A stretch of DNA of 64,000 nt. It comes from Peribacillus muralis (lineage in GTDB: Bacteria > Bacillota > Bacilli > Bacillales > DSM-1321). The stretch is taken from assembly GCF_001439925.1 (NCBI RefSeq), contig NZ_LMBV01000012.1, positions 62,001 to 126,000 on the forward strand, in the 5' to 3' direction. A program made the translations under genes and the position numbers. The notes under the pieces were generated by a model. It made no database searches, was not told the origin of the DNA, and worked only from the letters and a program-made list of their open reading frames with translations. Shown piece after piece: positions 28,429-39,837 of this stretch (positions are counted from its first letter, which is position 1; every line of letters begins with the position of its first letter).

Positions 28429-29139
28429 ATGGAGCAGTCTAAAGAGCAAAAAGTTCATCATGTCTTTGAAAAGATATACGGAAACTATGACAAGATGAAT
28501 TCCCTCATTAGCTTTAAACAGCATGTTAAATGGCGGAAGGCTACAATGGCCATCATGAATGTCCCAAAAGGCGCCCACGCCCTTGACGTATGCTGTGGAA
28601 CAGCGGACTGGACCATTGCCCTTGCTAATGAAGTAGGACCAGAAGGTAGTGTAGTTGGTCTGGATTTTAGTAAGAACATGCTCAAAATCGGTGAACAAAA
28701 GGTGAATGAACTCAACCTGGATCAAGTTTCCCTTATGCAGGGGAATGCAATGGAGCTTCCTTTTGAGGATGATAGCTTTGATTATGTCACGATCGGGTTC
28801 GGGCTGCGGAATGTTCCTGACTACATGCAAGTGCTTAAAGAGTTAAACCGTGTCGCCAAGCCTGGTGGAATGATCGTGTGCCTTGATACATCACAGCCAA
28901 CGATGCTCGGCTTCAAGCAGGGGTATTATTTCTACTTCCGCTTCATCATGCCTGTATTCGGCAAGTTATTCGCAAAAAGCTATAGTGAATATTCCTGGCT
29001 GCAGGAATCTGCTCGTGATTTTCCAGGCATGAAAAAGCTTGAAAGCATGTTTAAGCAAGCAGGAATGGAAAACGTCAGTTACAGAGCCCATTTCGGCGGT
29101 GTTGCAGCAACACATTTCGGATACAAGGCTTCAAAATAA
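28429..29139 (+). CDS. menG: Demethylmenaquinone methyltransferase
   Basis: 236 residues, UbiE/COQ5 family. It uses S-adenosylmethionine to methylate demethylmenaquinone in the last step of menaquinone synthesis. The SAM motif is '[16 protein letters not shown]'; family signatures '[10 protein letters not shown]' and '[13 protein letters not shown]'. It starts three bases after hepS with AGAAGGGTG as ribosome binding site. Confidence 0.96.
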   Translation: MEQSKEQKVHHVFEKIYGNYDKMNSLISFKQHVKWRKATMAIMNVPKGAHALDVCCGTADWTIALANEVGPEGSVVGLDFSKNMLKIGEQKVNELNLDQVSLMQGNAMELPFEDDSFDYVTIGFGLRNVPDYMQVLKELNRVAKPGGMIVCLDTSQPTMLGFKQGYYFYFRFIMPVFGKLFAKSYSEYSWLQESARDFPGMKKLESMFKQAGMENVSYRAHFGGVAATHFGYKASK

Positions 29140-29173
29140 GCATGATAGCAATGGACAAAGCTGGGTGGAATGT

Positions 29174-30136
29174 ATGAAATTTAAAATGATGTATTCCTTT
29201 TTGAATGCAGATTTGCAACTAATAGAAAAAGAATTAGAAGCCGCAATTGAAGCGGACTCCACTGTTTTAAGGGAAGCCTCCCTGCATTTACTGCAATCGG
29301 GCGGAAAGCGGATCCGTCCGGTATTCGTCCTTTTGGGTGCGAAGTTTGGCACATATGATATTCATATCGTCAAGCATGTAGCAGCGACATTGGAACTGAT
29401 CCATACGGCTTCCCTTGTACATGATGATGTTGTGGATGATGCGGATTTACGCAGGGGATCTGCAACGATTAAATCAAAATGGGATAATCGTGTCGCCATG
29501 TATACAGGCGACTTCATTTTTGCACGTGCACTGGAAATGATGGCAGTCATAGAGTCTCCCCTTGCGCATCAAATCCTAGCGGACACGATGGTTGAACTAT
29601 GTCTTGGGGAAATAGAACAAATTAAAGATAAATACAACTTCGAACAAAATTGGCGGATATACTTCAGGAGAATCAAACGGAAAACGGCATTGCTCATCGC
29701 TTCCAGCTGCCAATTGGGGGCCATTTCAGCGGGTGTTGAAGAAAAGATCCATCAAAAGCTATTCAAATTCGGATATTATGTCGGGATGTCTTATCAAATC
29801 ACTGATGATATATTGGACTTCACGGCTTCAGAAGAAGAACTTGGAAAGCCGGCAGGCAGCGATTTGATCCAGGGGAACATCACGTTGCCCGTCTTGATTG
29901 CCATGGAAGATCCAAAGCTGAAAAAACTTATTGAAACGGTTCGTGAGGATACGCCTAAAGAAGAAATGTCCGCTATCATCTCAGCGATAAAAACCTCTGG
30001 TGCCATCGAACAGGCAGCAAAGGTCAGTGACATGTATTTAGAAAAGGCGTTTGCTGAATTGAAAGAGCTTCCTGCCATTAAAGCAAGGAAAACATTATCC
30101 GATATCGCGAAAAATATCGGAAAAAGAAAGTTTTGA
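29174..30136 (+). CDS. hepT: Heptaprenyl diphosphate synthase subunit 2
   Basis: 320 residues, trans-prenyltransferase. Both aspartate-rich motifs are present: 'LVHDDVVDDADLRRG' and 'QITDDILDF', with 'GGKRIRPVFVLL' before them. It is the catalytic subunit partnering HepS. The start at 29174 (MKFKMMYSFLNAD) matches the conserved part of B. subtilis HepT, which carries a further N-terminal extension; the longer open frame from 29039 overlaps menG and is unlikely to be translated. Confidence 0.95.
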   Translation: MKFKMMYSFLNADLQLIEKELEAAIEADSTVLREASLHLLQSGGKRIRPVFVLLGAKFGTYDIHIVKHVAATLELIHTASLVHDDVVDDADLRRGSATIKSKWDNRVAMYTGDFIFARALEMMAVIESPLAHQILADTMVELCLGEIEQIKDKYNFEQNWRIYFRRIKRKTALLIASSCQLGAISAGVEEKIHQKLFKFGYYVGMSYQITDDILDFTASEEELGKPAGSDLIQGNITLPVLIAMEDPKLKKLIETVREDTPKEEMSAIISAIKTSGAIEQAAKVSDMYLEKAFAELKELPAIKARKTLSDIAKNIGKRKF

Positions 30137-30232
30137 TACTTGCAGTTGCGAAACTCCTCAAACAATGATAATATTCTAAAAGGATTGCCTTATAAAGGCA
30201 AATAATAATGATACATATTAGGAGTGACAATA

Positions 30233-30679
30233 ATGGAAAGAACATTTTTAATGGTTAAGCCTGACGGCGTACAACGCAATTTAATCGGTGAAATCGTTTC
30301 CCGTTTTGAAAAGAAAGGCTTCCTTCTTGCAGGAGCAAAATTAATGGTCATTTCTCAAGAATTGGCTGAGCAGCATTACGGCGAGCACAAAGAACGTCCT
30401 TTCTTTGGCGAATTAGTGGACTTCATTACTTCAGGTCCTGTCTTCGCAATGGTTTGGGAAGGTGAAAATGTTATCGCAACTGCACGTCAAATGATGGGTG
30501 CCACTAATCCTAAAGATGCTGCAGCAGCAACAATCCGTGGCGACTTTGCCGTAACAGTAGGCAAAAACATCATTCACGGATCTGATTCAGCTGAAAGCGC
30601 TGTACGTGAAATCGGTTTATTCTTCAAAGAAGAAGAACTTGTCGAATATTCTAAACTTGTTAACGAGTGGGTTTATTAA
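30233..30679 (+). CDS. ndk: Nucleoside diphosphate kinase
   Basis: 148 residues. It transfers phosphate between nucleoside tri- and diphosphates. '[20 protein letters not shown]' at the N-terminus and the active-site histidine in '[12 protein letters not shown]'. ATG 30233 follows TTAGGAGTG. A strong terminator follows. Confidence 0.97.
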   Translation: MERTFLMVKPDGVQRNLIGEIVSRFEKKGFLLAGAKLMVISQELAEQHYGEHKERPFFGELVDFITSGPVFAMVWEGENVIATARQMMGATNPKDAAAATIRGDFAVTVGKNIIHGSDSAESAVREIGLFFKEEELVEYSKLVNEWVY

Positions 30680-30700
30680 TCAATAGATTCAAATGACTGA

Positions 30701-31602
<902 letters not shown>

Positions 31603-31611
31603 ATACTATTC

Positions 31612-31650
31612 ATAAGGGACTGATCGTGCATTCGCATTCAGTCTCTTTTC
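31612..31650 (+). terminator. probable terminator of cheR
   Basis: GGGACTGA and TCAGTCTC pair at seven of eight positions around a 13-base loop, followed by TTTTC. Confidence 0.6.
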
Positions 31651-31809
31651 GTTTGCCTTAAAAAATGAAGAATATTGTCGAGTGTCATGACCAAATTGAT
31701 TAAACTATATCGAAAATGTTGGAGAAGATGTAAAATAAAATGAATAGTTAATAAATTTAAAGTGTAAAAAGGTTTTTAGGTTTACATATACCCACATTTA
31801 ATAAAATTG

Positions 31810-31840
31810 TGGTATATTGATACATATACACTTTAAAGTG
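31810..31840 (+). promoter_or_regulatory. aroF promoter with palindromic operator CACTTTAAAGTG
   Basis: TGGTATATT (extended -10, TATATT at 31813-31818) is followed by a perfect 12-bp palindrome CACTTTAAAGTG (31829-31840), at about +5 to +16 of the predicted transcript. A half copy ATTTAAAGTG lies upstream (31755-31764). The position suits a repressor site. Confidence 0.6.
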
Positions 31841-31858
31841 CTAAAAGGGGGCTGGAAG

Positions 31859-33031
31859 ATGAGATACTTAACAGCGGGAGAATCACATGGTCCGCAGCTA
31901 ACTACAATTATTGAAGGATTACCGGCTGGAATGCCGATTACGAATGATGATATTAATGAAGAACTGGGACGCCGTCAAAAAGGACATGGGCGTGGCCGCA
32001 GGATGCAGATCGAGAAGGATCAGGCTTTTATATCCGCGGGGATCAGACATGGATATACATTAGGTTCACCGGTGGCTTTAGTGGTGGAGAACGACGACTG
32101 GAAGCATTGGACAAAGATCATGGGAAGTGAAAGTCTTTCAGAGGAGGAAGCTGAAGAAATCAAACGTAAAATCACTCGTCCTCGACCTGGGCATGCCGAT
32201 TTGAACGGCGGAATCAAATATGGACACCGCGATTTGAGAAACGTTTTGGAACGGTCATCAGCCCGGGAAACGACTGTAAGGGTAGCGGCAGGTGCCGTCG
32301 CTAAAAAGCTATTGTCATTATTGGGAATTGAAGTGGCCTCACATGTTTTGGAAATTGGTGGAGTGAAGGCAGAACCGCCAGCATACGAAACCATTCAACA
32401 ACTGCAACAAGTGACAGAAGAGTCTTCAGTTAGATGTTTCGATACAAACGTCGAGCAGCAGATGAAGGAAGCCATTGACGAAGCGAAACAAAAAGGGGAT
32501 TCCATCGGCGGCATCGTTGAAGTCATAGTCGAAGGAATGCCTGTTGGTGTAGGAAGTTATGTGCATTATGATCGTAAGCTTGATGCAAAACTCGCTGCAG
32601 CAATCATGAGCATCAATGCATTTAAAGGGGTCGAAATAGGACTTGGTTTCGAAGCGGCCCATCGCTTCGGCAGTGAAGTCCATGATGAAATTGCCTGGGA
32701 CGAAGACAAGGGGTACTACCGGAAAACCAATCGCCTTGGCGGTTTTGAAGGCGGTATGACAACCGGAATGCCGATTGTTGTGCGCGGTGTGATGAAGCCA
32801 ATCCCGACTTTATATAAACCTTTGAAAAGTGTTGACATCGATACGAAGGAAGTATTCGAAGCAAGTGTCGAGCGTTCCGATAGTTGTGCAGTTCCTGCAG
32901 CGGCAGTAGTTGCCGAAGCTGTAGTAGCATGGGAACTTGCCGCTGCCATCGTTGATCAATTCCCTTCAGATCGTTATGAGCAGTTAGCGGAATACATACG
33001 GTCGTATCGGGAAGATGTAAAGGGGTTTTAA
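31859..33031 (+). CDS. aroF: Chorismate synthase
   Basis: 390 residues (aroC of other bacteria; aroF in B. subtilis). It makes chorismate from EPSP. '[18 protein letters not shown]' at the N-terminus, '[12 protein letters not shown]' and '[20 protein letters not shown]' are FMN and substrate signatures. ATG 31859 follows AAAGGGGGCTGGA; the longer frame from 31817 begins inside the promoter. It is first in the aro supraoperon. Confidence 0.97.
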   Translation: MRYLTAGESHGPQLTTIIEGLPAGMPITNDDINEELGRRQKGHGRGRRMQIEKDQAFISAGIRHGYTLGSPVALVVENDDWKHWTKIMGSESLSEEEAEEIKRKITRPRPGHADLNGGIKYGHRDLRNVLERSSARETTVRVAAGAVAKKLLSLLGIEVASHVLEIGGVKAEPPAYETIQQLQQVTEESSVRCFDTNVEQQMKEAIDEAKQKGDSIGGIVEVIVEGMPVGVGSYVHYDRKLDAKLAAAIMSINAFKGVEIGLGFEAAHRFGSEVHDEIAWDEDKGYYRKTNRLGGFEGGMTTGMPIVVRGVMKPIPTLYKPLKSVDIDTKEVFEASVERSDSCAVPAAAVVAEAVVAWELAAAIVDQFPSDRYEQLAEYIRSYREDVKGF

Positions 33032-33034
33032 TAG

Positions 33035-34114
33035 ATGGAATCGATCCATATAAAGACGGTTTCCAAGCAATATCCTGTTTTGATTGGCAAGAGGGCTATA
33101 CAGGAATTACCGGAATTGATCACCCATGAATTCAATCATCTTAACAAGATTTTGATTATAACGGATGAGAAGGTAGCGGAGCTTCACTTGCAAACCGTGA
33201 AAAATGAATTGATTAAGACAGGGAAACCGGTCCTGCAGCATATCGTGCCTGAAGGGGAGCATGCGAAAACATTCGAAGTGTTTTATGAATGCCAAGGTTA
33301 TTGCTTATCTCAGAAACTCAATCGCAAGTCATTGATCATTGCGCTTGGCGGCGGTGCAGTCGGTGACTTAGCTGGATTTGTTGCGGCCACATTCATGAGG
33401 GGGATCCCTTTCATCCAGGTACCGACGACTTTGCTCGCCCACGATAGTGCCGTGGGAGGCAAGGTCGCCATCAATCATCCATTAGGGAAAAATATGATTG
33501 GTGCCTTTCATCAGCCTGAAGCGGTCATATATGATCTGGAATTTTTAAGTACGCTGCCACTGCAAGAATTAAGGTCAGGTTTTGCTGAAGTGATTAAGCA
33601 TTCCTTGATCGCCGATCATGACTTTTATCAATGGCTAAAATCGAATATTGTCGATTTGAATGAAATAACGGATGAGCAATTTCTGACAATGATTACGAAA
33701 GGAATTGCCATTAAAGCAGCAATTGTCGAGGAAGACGAGAAAGAACTGGGCATTCGCGCGTTCTTGAATTTTGGTCATACACTTGGACATGCAGTGGAGG
33801 GTTCCATGGGCTATGGCAACTTTACGCATGGAGAAGCGATTTTGATCGGGATGGTTTATGCTCTTAAATTGAGCATGAAAAAAGAGGGACTCGATTTTAA
33901 TCTAGGGGAATTCATGAATTGGGTATCCGAATTAGGCTACCAAACAACCATTCCAGATCAGCTTGAAACTGTAACGTTACTTAATTTAATGAAAACGGAC
34001 AAAAAATCAGTCGATGATGCAGCTACCTTCGTCCTGCTAAATCAGGTGGGGTCCGCAAGATTAAAAGATATACCAGACTCTGAGCTGATAGAGGAAATGG
34101 CTGAATTGAAATAA
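33035..34114 (+). CDS. aroB: 3-Dehydroquinate synthase
   Basis: 359 residues. It cyclises DAHP in the shikimate pathway. NAD-binding 'ALGGGAVGDLAGFVAATFMRG', 'QVPTTLLAHDSAVGGK', and the zinc ligands in 'NFGHTLGHAVE' and 'THGEAI'. It starts three bases after the aroF stop. Confidence 0.97.
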   Translation: MESIHIKTVSKQYPVLIGKRAIQELPELITHEFNHLNKILIITDEKVAELHLQTVKNELIKTGKPVLQHIVPEGEHAKTFEVFYECQGYCLSQKLNRKSLIIALGGGAVGDLAGFVAATFMRGIPFIQVPTTLLAHDSAVGGKVAINHPLGKNMIGAFHQPEAVIYDLEFLSTLPLQELRSGFAEVIKHSLIADHDFYQWLKSNIVDLNEITDEQFLTMITKGIAIKAAIVEEDEKELGIRAFLNFGHTLGHAVEGSMGYGNFTHGEAILIGMVYALKLSMKKEGLDFNLGEFMNWVSELGYQTTIPDQLETVTLLNLMKTDKKSVDDAATFVLLNQVGSARLKDIPDSELIEEMAELK

Positions 34115-34138
34115 ATCAAGGAGAAGGGGGAACTGTGT

Positions 34139-34507
34139 GTGATAAGAGGAATTAGAGGTGCCACTACAGTTGAACAAGACACGGAAACGGAAGTGATTGC
34201 CGCCGCCGAGAAGTTAATGGCGGAAATCATCCAGGTCAATGAGATTGATCCTGACATGGTAGCATCCGTATTTTTTTCCGCTACGGATGAGATTCGCTCG
34301 GTTTTTCCTGCTAAAGCCTTGAGGAAATTCGACGGATGGACCTATGTGCCGGTAACATGCATGAAGGAAATACCAGTGAGCAATTCCCTGCCATTTTGCA
34401 TCCGTGTTATGATCCATGTCAATACAACGAAAACGCAACAAGAAATAAAGCACGTCTATCAGGCAGGAGCGATTGCATTACGGCCGGACTTGGCTACAAA
34501 GCGATAA
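34139..34507 (+). CDS. aroH: Chorismate mutase (AroH class)
   Basis: 122 residues, the trimeric AroH fold. 'IRGIRGATTVEQDT' at the N-terminus, 'VFPAKALRKFDGWTYVPV' and 'IRVMIHVNT' carry the active-site arginines. It converts chorismate to prephenate. Start GTG 34139 follows AAGGGGGAA. In B. subtilis trpE would follow; here hisC follows after 77 bases. Confidence 0.95.
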   Translation: MIRGIRGATTVEQDTETEVIAAAEKLMAEIIQVNEIDPDMVASVFFSATDEIRSVFPAKALRKFDGWTYVPVTCMKEIPVSNSLPFCIRVMIHVNTTKTQQEIKHVYQAGAIALRPDLATKR

Positions 34508-34548
34508 GACGATTGGAACCCGAAAGATATACTATTCTCACACTTTGC

Positions 34549-34560
34549 GACTTTAAAGTG
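34549..34560 (+). promoter_or_regulatory. second aro operator-like site, upstream of hisC
   Basis: GACTTTAAAGTG matches the aroF palindrome at 11 of 12 positions, and the match continues as TTTAAAGTG-N-TAAAA in both. It lies in the 77-base gap where the trp genes are missing, 24 bases before hisC. Confidence 0.55.
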
Positions 34561-34584
34561 ATAAAAACTATAGAGGTGATCGAC

Positions 34585-35697
34585 ATGAAATGGAATGAAG
34601 CGGTTCTTTCCTTGAAATCCTACCAACCGGGCAAGTCTACAGATGAAGTGAAAAAATTGTACGGTCTTGAAAAAATCACGAAACTGGCTTCTAATGAAAA
34701 TCCGTTCGGGTGTTCCGAAAAGGTCAGAGAGGCTGTCAGGAATTCTACCCATTCCTTTGCCATCTATCCGGATGGCTATGCAACGATGCTTAGAGAAGCC
34801 GTTGCAAACCATACAGGTGTGAAGCCGACTCAGCTTATCTTCGGGAATGGCTCTGATGAAAACATTCAGATCATTTCCAGAAGTTTGTTGGGCTCAGGAA
34901 AGAATACGGTCATGGCAACGGGCACTTTTTCGCAATACCGTCATAATGCCACGCTTGAAGGTGCAGAAGTCAGGGAAGTTCCTCATCTTGACGGAGCGCA
35001 TGATCTGGAAGGCATGCTAAAGGAGATAGATGAAAAAACCGCAGTTGTTTGGTTATGTACACCTAATAATCCGACAGGAAAATACATCTCGGAAAAGGAC
35101 CTAGTATCGTTCATCGAAAGGGTTCCTGAAGATGTCCTTATCGTACTGGATGAAGCGTATTGTGAATACGCTACCGCTGAGGACTATCCGAGAACGAATC
35201 AATGGATCAATACATTCAAAAATTTAATCATACTTCGTACATTTTCAAAGATTTACGGTCTTGCCAGCTTCAGGGTTGGATACGGTTTGGCAGATGAGGA
35301 TATCATTCAGAAGCTAGATCCATCGCGCGAACCATTCAATGTCAACACACTCGCACAAAATATCGCGATTGTCGCTTTGGAGGATCAAGCGTTCATAGAA
35401 AAATGCAAAGATGAAAATCAAAAAGGGCTTAAGCAGTACTATGAATTTTGCGACAAGGAAAATTTAGCGTATTACCCGTCACAAGGCAATTTCATTTTTA
35501 TCCACTTTAAACAAGATGCCGATATGGTGTTTCAATATTTACTTGAGCGCGGCTATATTGCAAGGTCCGGGAAAGCTTTCGGTTTTCCAAACAGCCTACG
35601 GGTAACGATCGGTTCAACCGATGAAAATGAAGGAATGATCAACACGATTAAAACGTTTTTGAATGAAGTTGAGGCACCTTCTAATTCGCTGCTTTAA
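34585..35697 (+). CDS. hisC: Histidinol-phosphate aminotransferase
   Basis: 370 residues, class-II PLP transaminase. The PLP lysine is in 'RTFSKIYGLASFRVGYG'; also 'ITKLASNENPFG' and 'TPNNPTGKYI'. In B. subtilis HisC serves both histidine and the last step of tyrosine and phenylalanine synthesis, which explains its place here. ATG 34585 follows AGAGGTGAT; the frame from 34336 overlaps aroH and is not real at its start. Confidence 0.95.
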   Translation: MKWNEAVLSLKSYQPGKSTDEVKKLYGLEKITKLASNENPFGCSEKVREAVRNSTHSFAIYPDGYATMLREAVANHTGVKPTQLIFGNGSDENIQIISRSLLGSGKNTVMATGTFSQYRHNATLEGAEVREVPHLDGAHDLEGMLKEIDEKTAVVWLCTPNNPTGKYISEKDLVSFIERVPEDVLIVLDEAYCEYATAEDYPRTNQWINTFKNLIILRTFSKIYGLASFRVGYGLADEDIIQKLDPSREPFNVNTLAQNIAIVALEDQAFIEKCKDENQKGLKQYYEFCDKENLAYYPSQGNFIFIHFKQDADMVFQYLLERGYIARSGKAFGFPNSLRVTIGSTDENEGMINTIKTFLNEVEAPSNSLL

Positions 35698-35745
35698 CGT
35701 GTTATCAAAGCTTATGGAGCCTTAAAGGATGCGGGGGAGAGAAGA

Positions 35746-36849
35746 GTGAAGGGAAAGGTTTTAGTTATAGGTCTAGGGCTAATTGGCGGATCATTGGCCA
35801 AGGCTATACGCCATGCACACCCTGAAGCCGTGATTATTGGTACGGACATAAGTGAAAAGAATGTACAACTATCGATGCTGCTGGGAACGATAGATGATTC
35901 CGTATCTTCTCTGGAAGCGGGGGCATGTGAGGCTGACTTGATTCTTCTTGCTGTGCCTGTCAATGAGACTGTCAAGATTTTAGCACAATTAGCCGACATG
36001 GATTTAAAAAGTAGCGTCCTCATATCGGATGCGGGAAGCACGAAGGATACAGTCGTAAAGGCAGCAAAACCGTTGTTAGATAAAGGGGTGGCCTTCATCG
36101 GGGGGCACCCTATGGCTGGTTCCCACAAAAGCGGCGCTGGCGCAGCCAAGCTTCATCTGTTTGAACATGCCTTCTATTTGCTTACTCCGGATGATACCAT
36201 CGAGGAGGAAAAGGTGGCACAGCTGAAGGAATGGCTACAAGGAACAAGAGCGAACTTTTTAATCGTTACTCCTGCCATGCATGACAAGCTAACCGGGGTC
36301 GTCAGCCATTTTCCCCACATTGTCGCATCAGGGCTTGTGAAGCAGGCAGAAAATTATAGCCAGGAAAATAAATTGATTTCCAGGCTGGCTGCCGGTGGTT
36401 TTCGTGATATTACAAGAATAGCCTCAAGCAGTCCGGAAATGTGGCGTGACATTTTGTTACATAATCGCAATGTGTTACTGGAATTAATGAAGGATTGGCT
36501 TGTTGAGATGGAGCATATAAAAGGGCTGGTCGAAAAAGAAGACAGTGAGGAAATACTTCGCTTCTTTGCGGATGCCAAGGTTTTCAGGGATGATTTGCCG
36601 ACACACGCCAAAGGTGCAATACCAGCCTTTTATGACTTATATATCGATATACCGGATTATGCCGGAATAATTTCTGAGATTACTGGATATTTGGCACAGG
36701 AAGGTATTAGCATTACGAACATCAGGATCATTGAAACGAGGGAAGAAATCTACGGTGTGCTGGTCATTAGCTTCCAAACGGATGTTGACCGCATTAAAGC
36801 TGCGGAGTGTATTTCGAGACATACAGATTATGAAACGATCCTAGCATAA
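35746..36849 (+). CDS. tyrA: Prephenate dehydrogenase
   Basis: 367 residues. It oxidises prephenate to 4-hydroxyphenylpyruvate. NAD motif '[18 protein letters not shown]', '[14 protein letters not shown]' and '[14 protein letters not shown]'; a C-terminal ACT domain ('[20 protein letters not shown]') suggests feedback control by an aromatic amino acid. Start GTG 35746 follows GGGGGAGAG. Confidence 0.95.
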   Translation: MKGKVLVIGLGLIGGSLAKAIRHAHPEAVIIGTDISEKNVQLSMLLGTIDDSVSSLEAGACEADLILLAVPVNETVKILAQLADMDLKSSVLISDAGSTKDTVVKAAKPLLDKGVAFIGGHPMAGSHKSGAGAAKLHLFEHAFYLLTPDDTIEEEKVAQLKEWLQGTRANFLIVTPAMHDKLTGVVSHFPHIVASGLVKQAENYSQENKLISRLAAGGFRDITRIASSSPEMWRDILLHNRNVLLELMKDWLVEMEHIKGLVEKEDSEEILRFFADAKVFRDDLPTHAKGAIPAFYDLYIDIPDYAGIISEITGYLAQEGISITNIRIIETREEIYGVLVISFQTDVDRIKAAECISRHTDYETILA

Positions 36850-36872
36850 TATTAATGAGGAAGGATGGTTTT

Positions 36873-38159
36873 ATGAAAACAAAAAAATTACAAACCGACA
36901 TTCAATCATTACGTGGCTCGATCGCCATTCCGGGGGACAAATCCATCTCCCATCGTTCGATCATGTTCGGAGCACTTGCCGAGGGTGAAACGATCGTCAC
37001 TAACTTTCTTCCAGGAGCCGATTGTATAAGCACCATCTCGTGTTTTAAGCAGCTTGGCATTGACATTGAACAGGATGGAAGGAATGTCCGCATCGAAGGC
37101 AAAGGTTTTAATGGATTAACGGAACCTAAAGAAGTGCTGGATGTAGGAAATTCCGGGACGACGATTCGGTTAATGTCGGGTATTTTGGCAGGACAAGATT
37201 TTTCAGCCGTTTTGACAGGAGATGAATCCATAGCCAAACGTCCCATGACCCGGGTGGTGAACCCACTACGGCAAATGGGAGCGAACATTGATGGCCGCAA
37301 AGGAGCGGAATATACCCCGATCTCCATAAGAGGAGGCAAGCTAGAAGGGATTCGCTATGAATTGCCTGTTGCAAGTGCTCAGGTCAAATCAGCGATAATC
37401 CTGGCAGGTTTGCAGGCTGAGGGGGAAACGATCATCATTGAACCGGAGAAGACCCGTGATCATACTGAACGGATGATCGAGGCATTTGGCGGAAAGATCG
37501 AAAAGGATGGCCATACCATTAAAGTAGGCGGAAATCAGGTTTTCAAAGGAACCACCATCCATGTGCCGGGAGATATATCTTCGGCCGCTTTCTTCTTGGT
37601 GGCAGCAGCAATTACCAAAAATAGTGAAGTGGTCTTAAAGAATGTCGGCCTTAATCCGACAAGGACTGGAATTCTCGAAGTAATGAAAGCGATGGGAGCG
37701 GATATTACCATCGAGAAGAAGACGAGCGGGGGTGAACCGGCAGGAGATATCACTGTCAGGAGTTCACGCCTAAAGGGAACCACCATCTCAGGTGACCTTA
37801 TTCCGCGCCTCATCGATGAAATACCGGTCATTGCCCTTCTGGCTACCCAGGCTGAAGGAGTAACGACGATTAAGGATGCCGCAGAACTAAAGGTGAAAGA
37901 GACCAACCGAATTGATACGGTAGCGAATGAGCTTTCAATCCTTGGGGCGGATATAACACCTACAGCAGATGGATTACTCATAAATGGGCGTAAAGCTCTG
38001 AATGGTGGAAAAGTGACAAGCCATGGAGATCACCGCATCGGAATGATGCTCGCTGTGGCGGCATTGATAACGGATGGGGCTGTTGAACTCGCTGACCCTG
38101 ATGCAATTGATGTATCTTATCCGGAATTCTTTGAGCATTTGACGCATTTAATTCATTGA
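36873..38159 (+). CDS. aroE: 3-Phosphoshikimate 1-carboxyvinyltransferase (EPSP synthase)
   Basis: 428 residues (aroA of other bacteria). '[20 protein letters not shown]', '[14 protein letters not shown]' and '[13 protein letters not shown]' are the shikimate and PEP contact motifs. ATG 36873 follows GAGGAAGGATGG. It is the last gene of the supraoperon before a strong terminator. The residue pattern at GNSGTT would be needed to class it for glyphosate tolerance and is not interpreted here. Confidence 0.96.
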   Translation: MKTKKLQTDIQSLRGSIAIPGDKSISHRSIMFGALAEGETIVTNFLPGADCISTISCFKQLGIDIEQDGRNVRIEGKGFNGLTEPKEVLDVGNSGTTIRLMSGILAGQDFSAVLTGDESIAKRPMTRVVNPLRQMGANIDGRKGAEYTPISIRGGKLEGIRYELPVASAQVKSAIILAGLQAEGETIIIEPEKTRDHTERMIEAFGGKIEKDGHTIKVGGNQVFKGTTIHVPGDISSAAFFLVAAAITKNSEVVLKNVGLNPTRTGILEVMKAMGADITIEKKTSGGEPAGDITVRSSRLKGTTISGDLIPRLIDEIPVIALLATQAEGVTTIKDAAELKVKETNRIDTVANELSILGADITPTADGLLINGRKALNGGKVTSHGDHRIGMMLAVAALITDGAVELADPDAIDVSYPEFFEHLTHLIH

Positions 38160-38164
38160 TAACC

Positions 38165-38207
38165 AAAAGTTTACGGCCCAGAAATCAGGACCGTAAACTT
38201 TTTTTCT
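38165..38207 (+). terminator. intrinsic terminator of the aro supraoperon
   Basis: AAAAGTTTACGG (38165-38176) pairs with CCGTAAACTTTT (38191-38202), then TTTTT. Confidence 0.92.
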
Positions 38208-38232
38208 TTTCAGTTTAAGAGCTTAAAAATGT

Positions 38233-38270
38233 TGGAAGCGCTAACATTCGGGCGTTTATGCGTGTATAAT
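38233..38270 (+). promoter_or_regulatory. cre site and promoter upstream of ypiA
   Basis: TGGAAGCGCTAACA (38233-38246) matches the CcpA operator TGWAANCGNTNWCA except at position 3. TATAAT (38265-38270) follows; a -35 at the usual distance would fall on TAACAT, inside the cre site, so CcpA binding should block this promoter. Confidence 0.65.
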
Positions 38271-38524
38271 TTATCAAAAAGGGGAAACGAATCAAAAAGG
38301 AGATTGCCTGTTCCACGGAGAATTAACTAGTAACCTTTTTTAAATGAGAATGGAGGGGACTTCCTCAATGGAATACAGGGCTGCAGTATGGTAAACTAAT
38401 GAATACTGTTTACTAGGTCTCACGATTATATGGGTATTTTGTTCTGATGGAAAAGAATATGACATAGTCGCGTGAGAAAGTTTGATTAGAGACCAGATTA
38501 TCATGCAAAAGGAAGGAATCAGCA

Positions 38525-39796
38525 ATGAACACAGTGGAACAAGTTATCCAGCATTTAAAAAAAGGGGAATTAAACGAAGCTCTTAAACATATAAATCGAA
38601 TTAAATCATCTGAGTCAGCCGAAGACATTTTGTTGCTGGCCGAAGAAATGCTCCAGCTTGGTTTTGCGGAGGAAGCAAAAGACCTTTTTGAACATCTTCT
38701 TGAACTCTTTCCTGACGAAGGAGAATTGATGGTTTCATTGGCCGAGATCTTGATTGACATGGACCAGGAAGATGAAGCGATGTTAATGCTAGAAAAAGTG
38801 AGTGCAGATGATGAAGTATATCCAAGCGCTTTGCTTTTGGAAGCGGACCTATACCAATTACAGGGAATGGATGAGGTCAGTGAACGAAAATTACTCAAAG
38901 CCAAGGAAATACTGCCTGATGAGGTCATCATTGATTTTGCGCTTGGTGAACTGTTCTTCCATCAAGGCAGGGATCAGGAAGCCATCGCAAATTACATAAA
39001 GGTATTGGAACATGAACAAGAAATCTCCGGGGTCAATGTCCATCAGCGGCTTGCTGAAGCATTAAGCAGTTCCGGGAAGTTCGAGGAGGCCCTTCCGCAT
39101 TTTGAAAAAGCGCTGAAGGATGGACTTGAAATCAATACGCTATTCGAGTATGCATTTACTGCTTTCCAAGCAGGTCTATATGAGATGGCAGTCCGTAAAT
39201 TCATCGAGCTGAAAGAATTGGATCATGAATATCATTCCTTATATTTATATTTGGCAAAGAGCTATGAGCATCTTGAGGATTTGGAAAACGCCTTGAAAAC
39301 GGTCAAAGAAGGAATTAAGGCTGATGAATTCAATAAGGAACTTTATTTCTTCGGTGGAAAAATAGCCTTGAAAAGTGGACTGGATGAAGAAGCTGAAAAC
39401 TTATTTAAAGAAGCTCTTGCCCTTGATCCAGGCTATCTGGAAGCAGCACTTACCCTCTTGAAGTTGTATATGCATCAGGAAAGGTATGAAGATGTCTTGG
39501 AGTGCATCGGAGAAGTGAGGAGATACGGCGAGGATGATCCGCAGTTTGAATGGATAGCTGCTGTATCTTACCAACACACCGAACAATTTAAACAGTCATT
39601 AACCAGCTATCATAATGCATATAATTCATTCAAGGACAATCAAGATTTCCTCGAAGACTACGGTTTCTTTTTAATTGAAGAAGGAGACAGAGCCACATCT
39701 AGAGAAGTATTCAATAAGCTGCTTCAGATCAACCCAGCGAATGATGAGTATGCGTTGATCTTGGAGAGGCTTGGAGAAGGTCCGGATGAAGCGTAG
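38525..39796 (+). CDS. ypiA: Tetratricopeptide-repeat protein YpiA
   Basis: 423 residues made almost wholly of TPR-like helix pairs ('[13 protein letters not shown]', '[20 protein letters not shown]', '[21 protein letters not shown]'). Cytosolic, no enzyme motif. The gene (tpr/ypiA) follows aroE in B. subtilis; function there is unknown. AAGGAAGGAATCAGC precedes ATG 38525. Confidence 0.9.
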   Translation: MNTVEQVIQHLKKGELNEALKHINRIKSSESAEDILLLAEEMLQLGFAEEAKDLFEHLLELFPDEGELMVSLAEILIDMDQEDEAMLMLEKVSADDEVYPSALLLEADLYQLQGMDEVSERKLLKAKEILPDEVIIDFALGELFFHQGRDQEAIANYIKVLEHEQEISGVNVHQRLAEALSSSGKFEEALPHFEKALKDGLEINTLFEYAFTAFQAGLYEMAVRKFIELKELDHEYHSLYLYLAKSYEHLEDLENALKTVKEGIKADEFNKELYFFGGKIALKSGLDEEAENLFKEALALDPGYLEAALTLLKLYMHQERYEDVLECIGEVRRYGEDDPQFEWIAAVSYQHTEQFKQSLTSYHNAYNSFKDNQDFLEDYGFFLIEEGDRATSREVFNKLLQINPANDEYALILERLGEGPDEA

Positions 39797-39837
39797 GAAA
39801 GCGTATTAAAACTAAATCAAGACAGAGGAGGGAATTC

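Larger units (their letters stand above)
38160..38524. other. 365-base gap between aroE and ypiA
   Basis: It contains the aroE terminator, a cre-like site, a promoter and a leader of about 240 bases. No gene seen. Confidence 0.7.

Noticed and set aside
31740-34584. TRAP-binding GAG/UAG repeat array in aroF or hisC leaders
   Set aside because: Only scattered GAG/TAG triplets occur, with no regular 2-3 base spacing.
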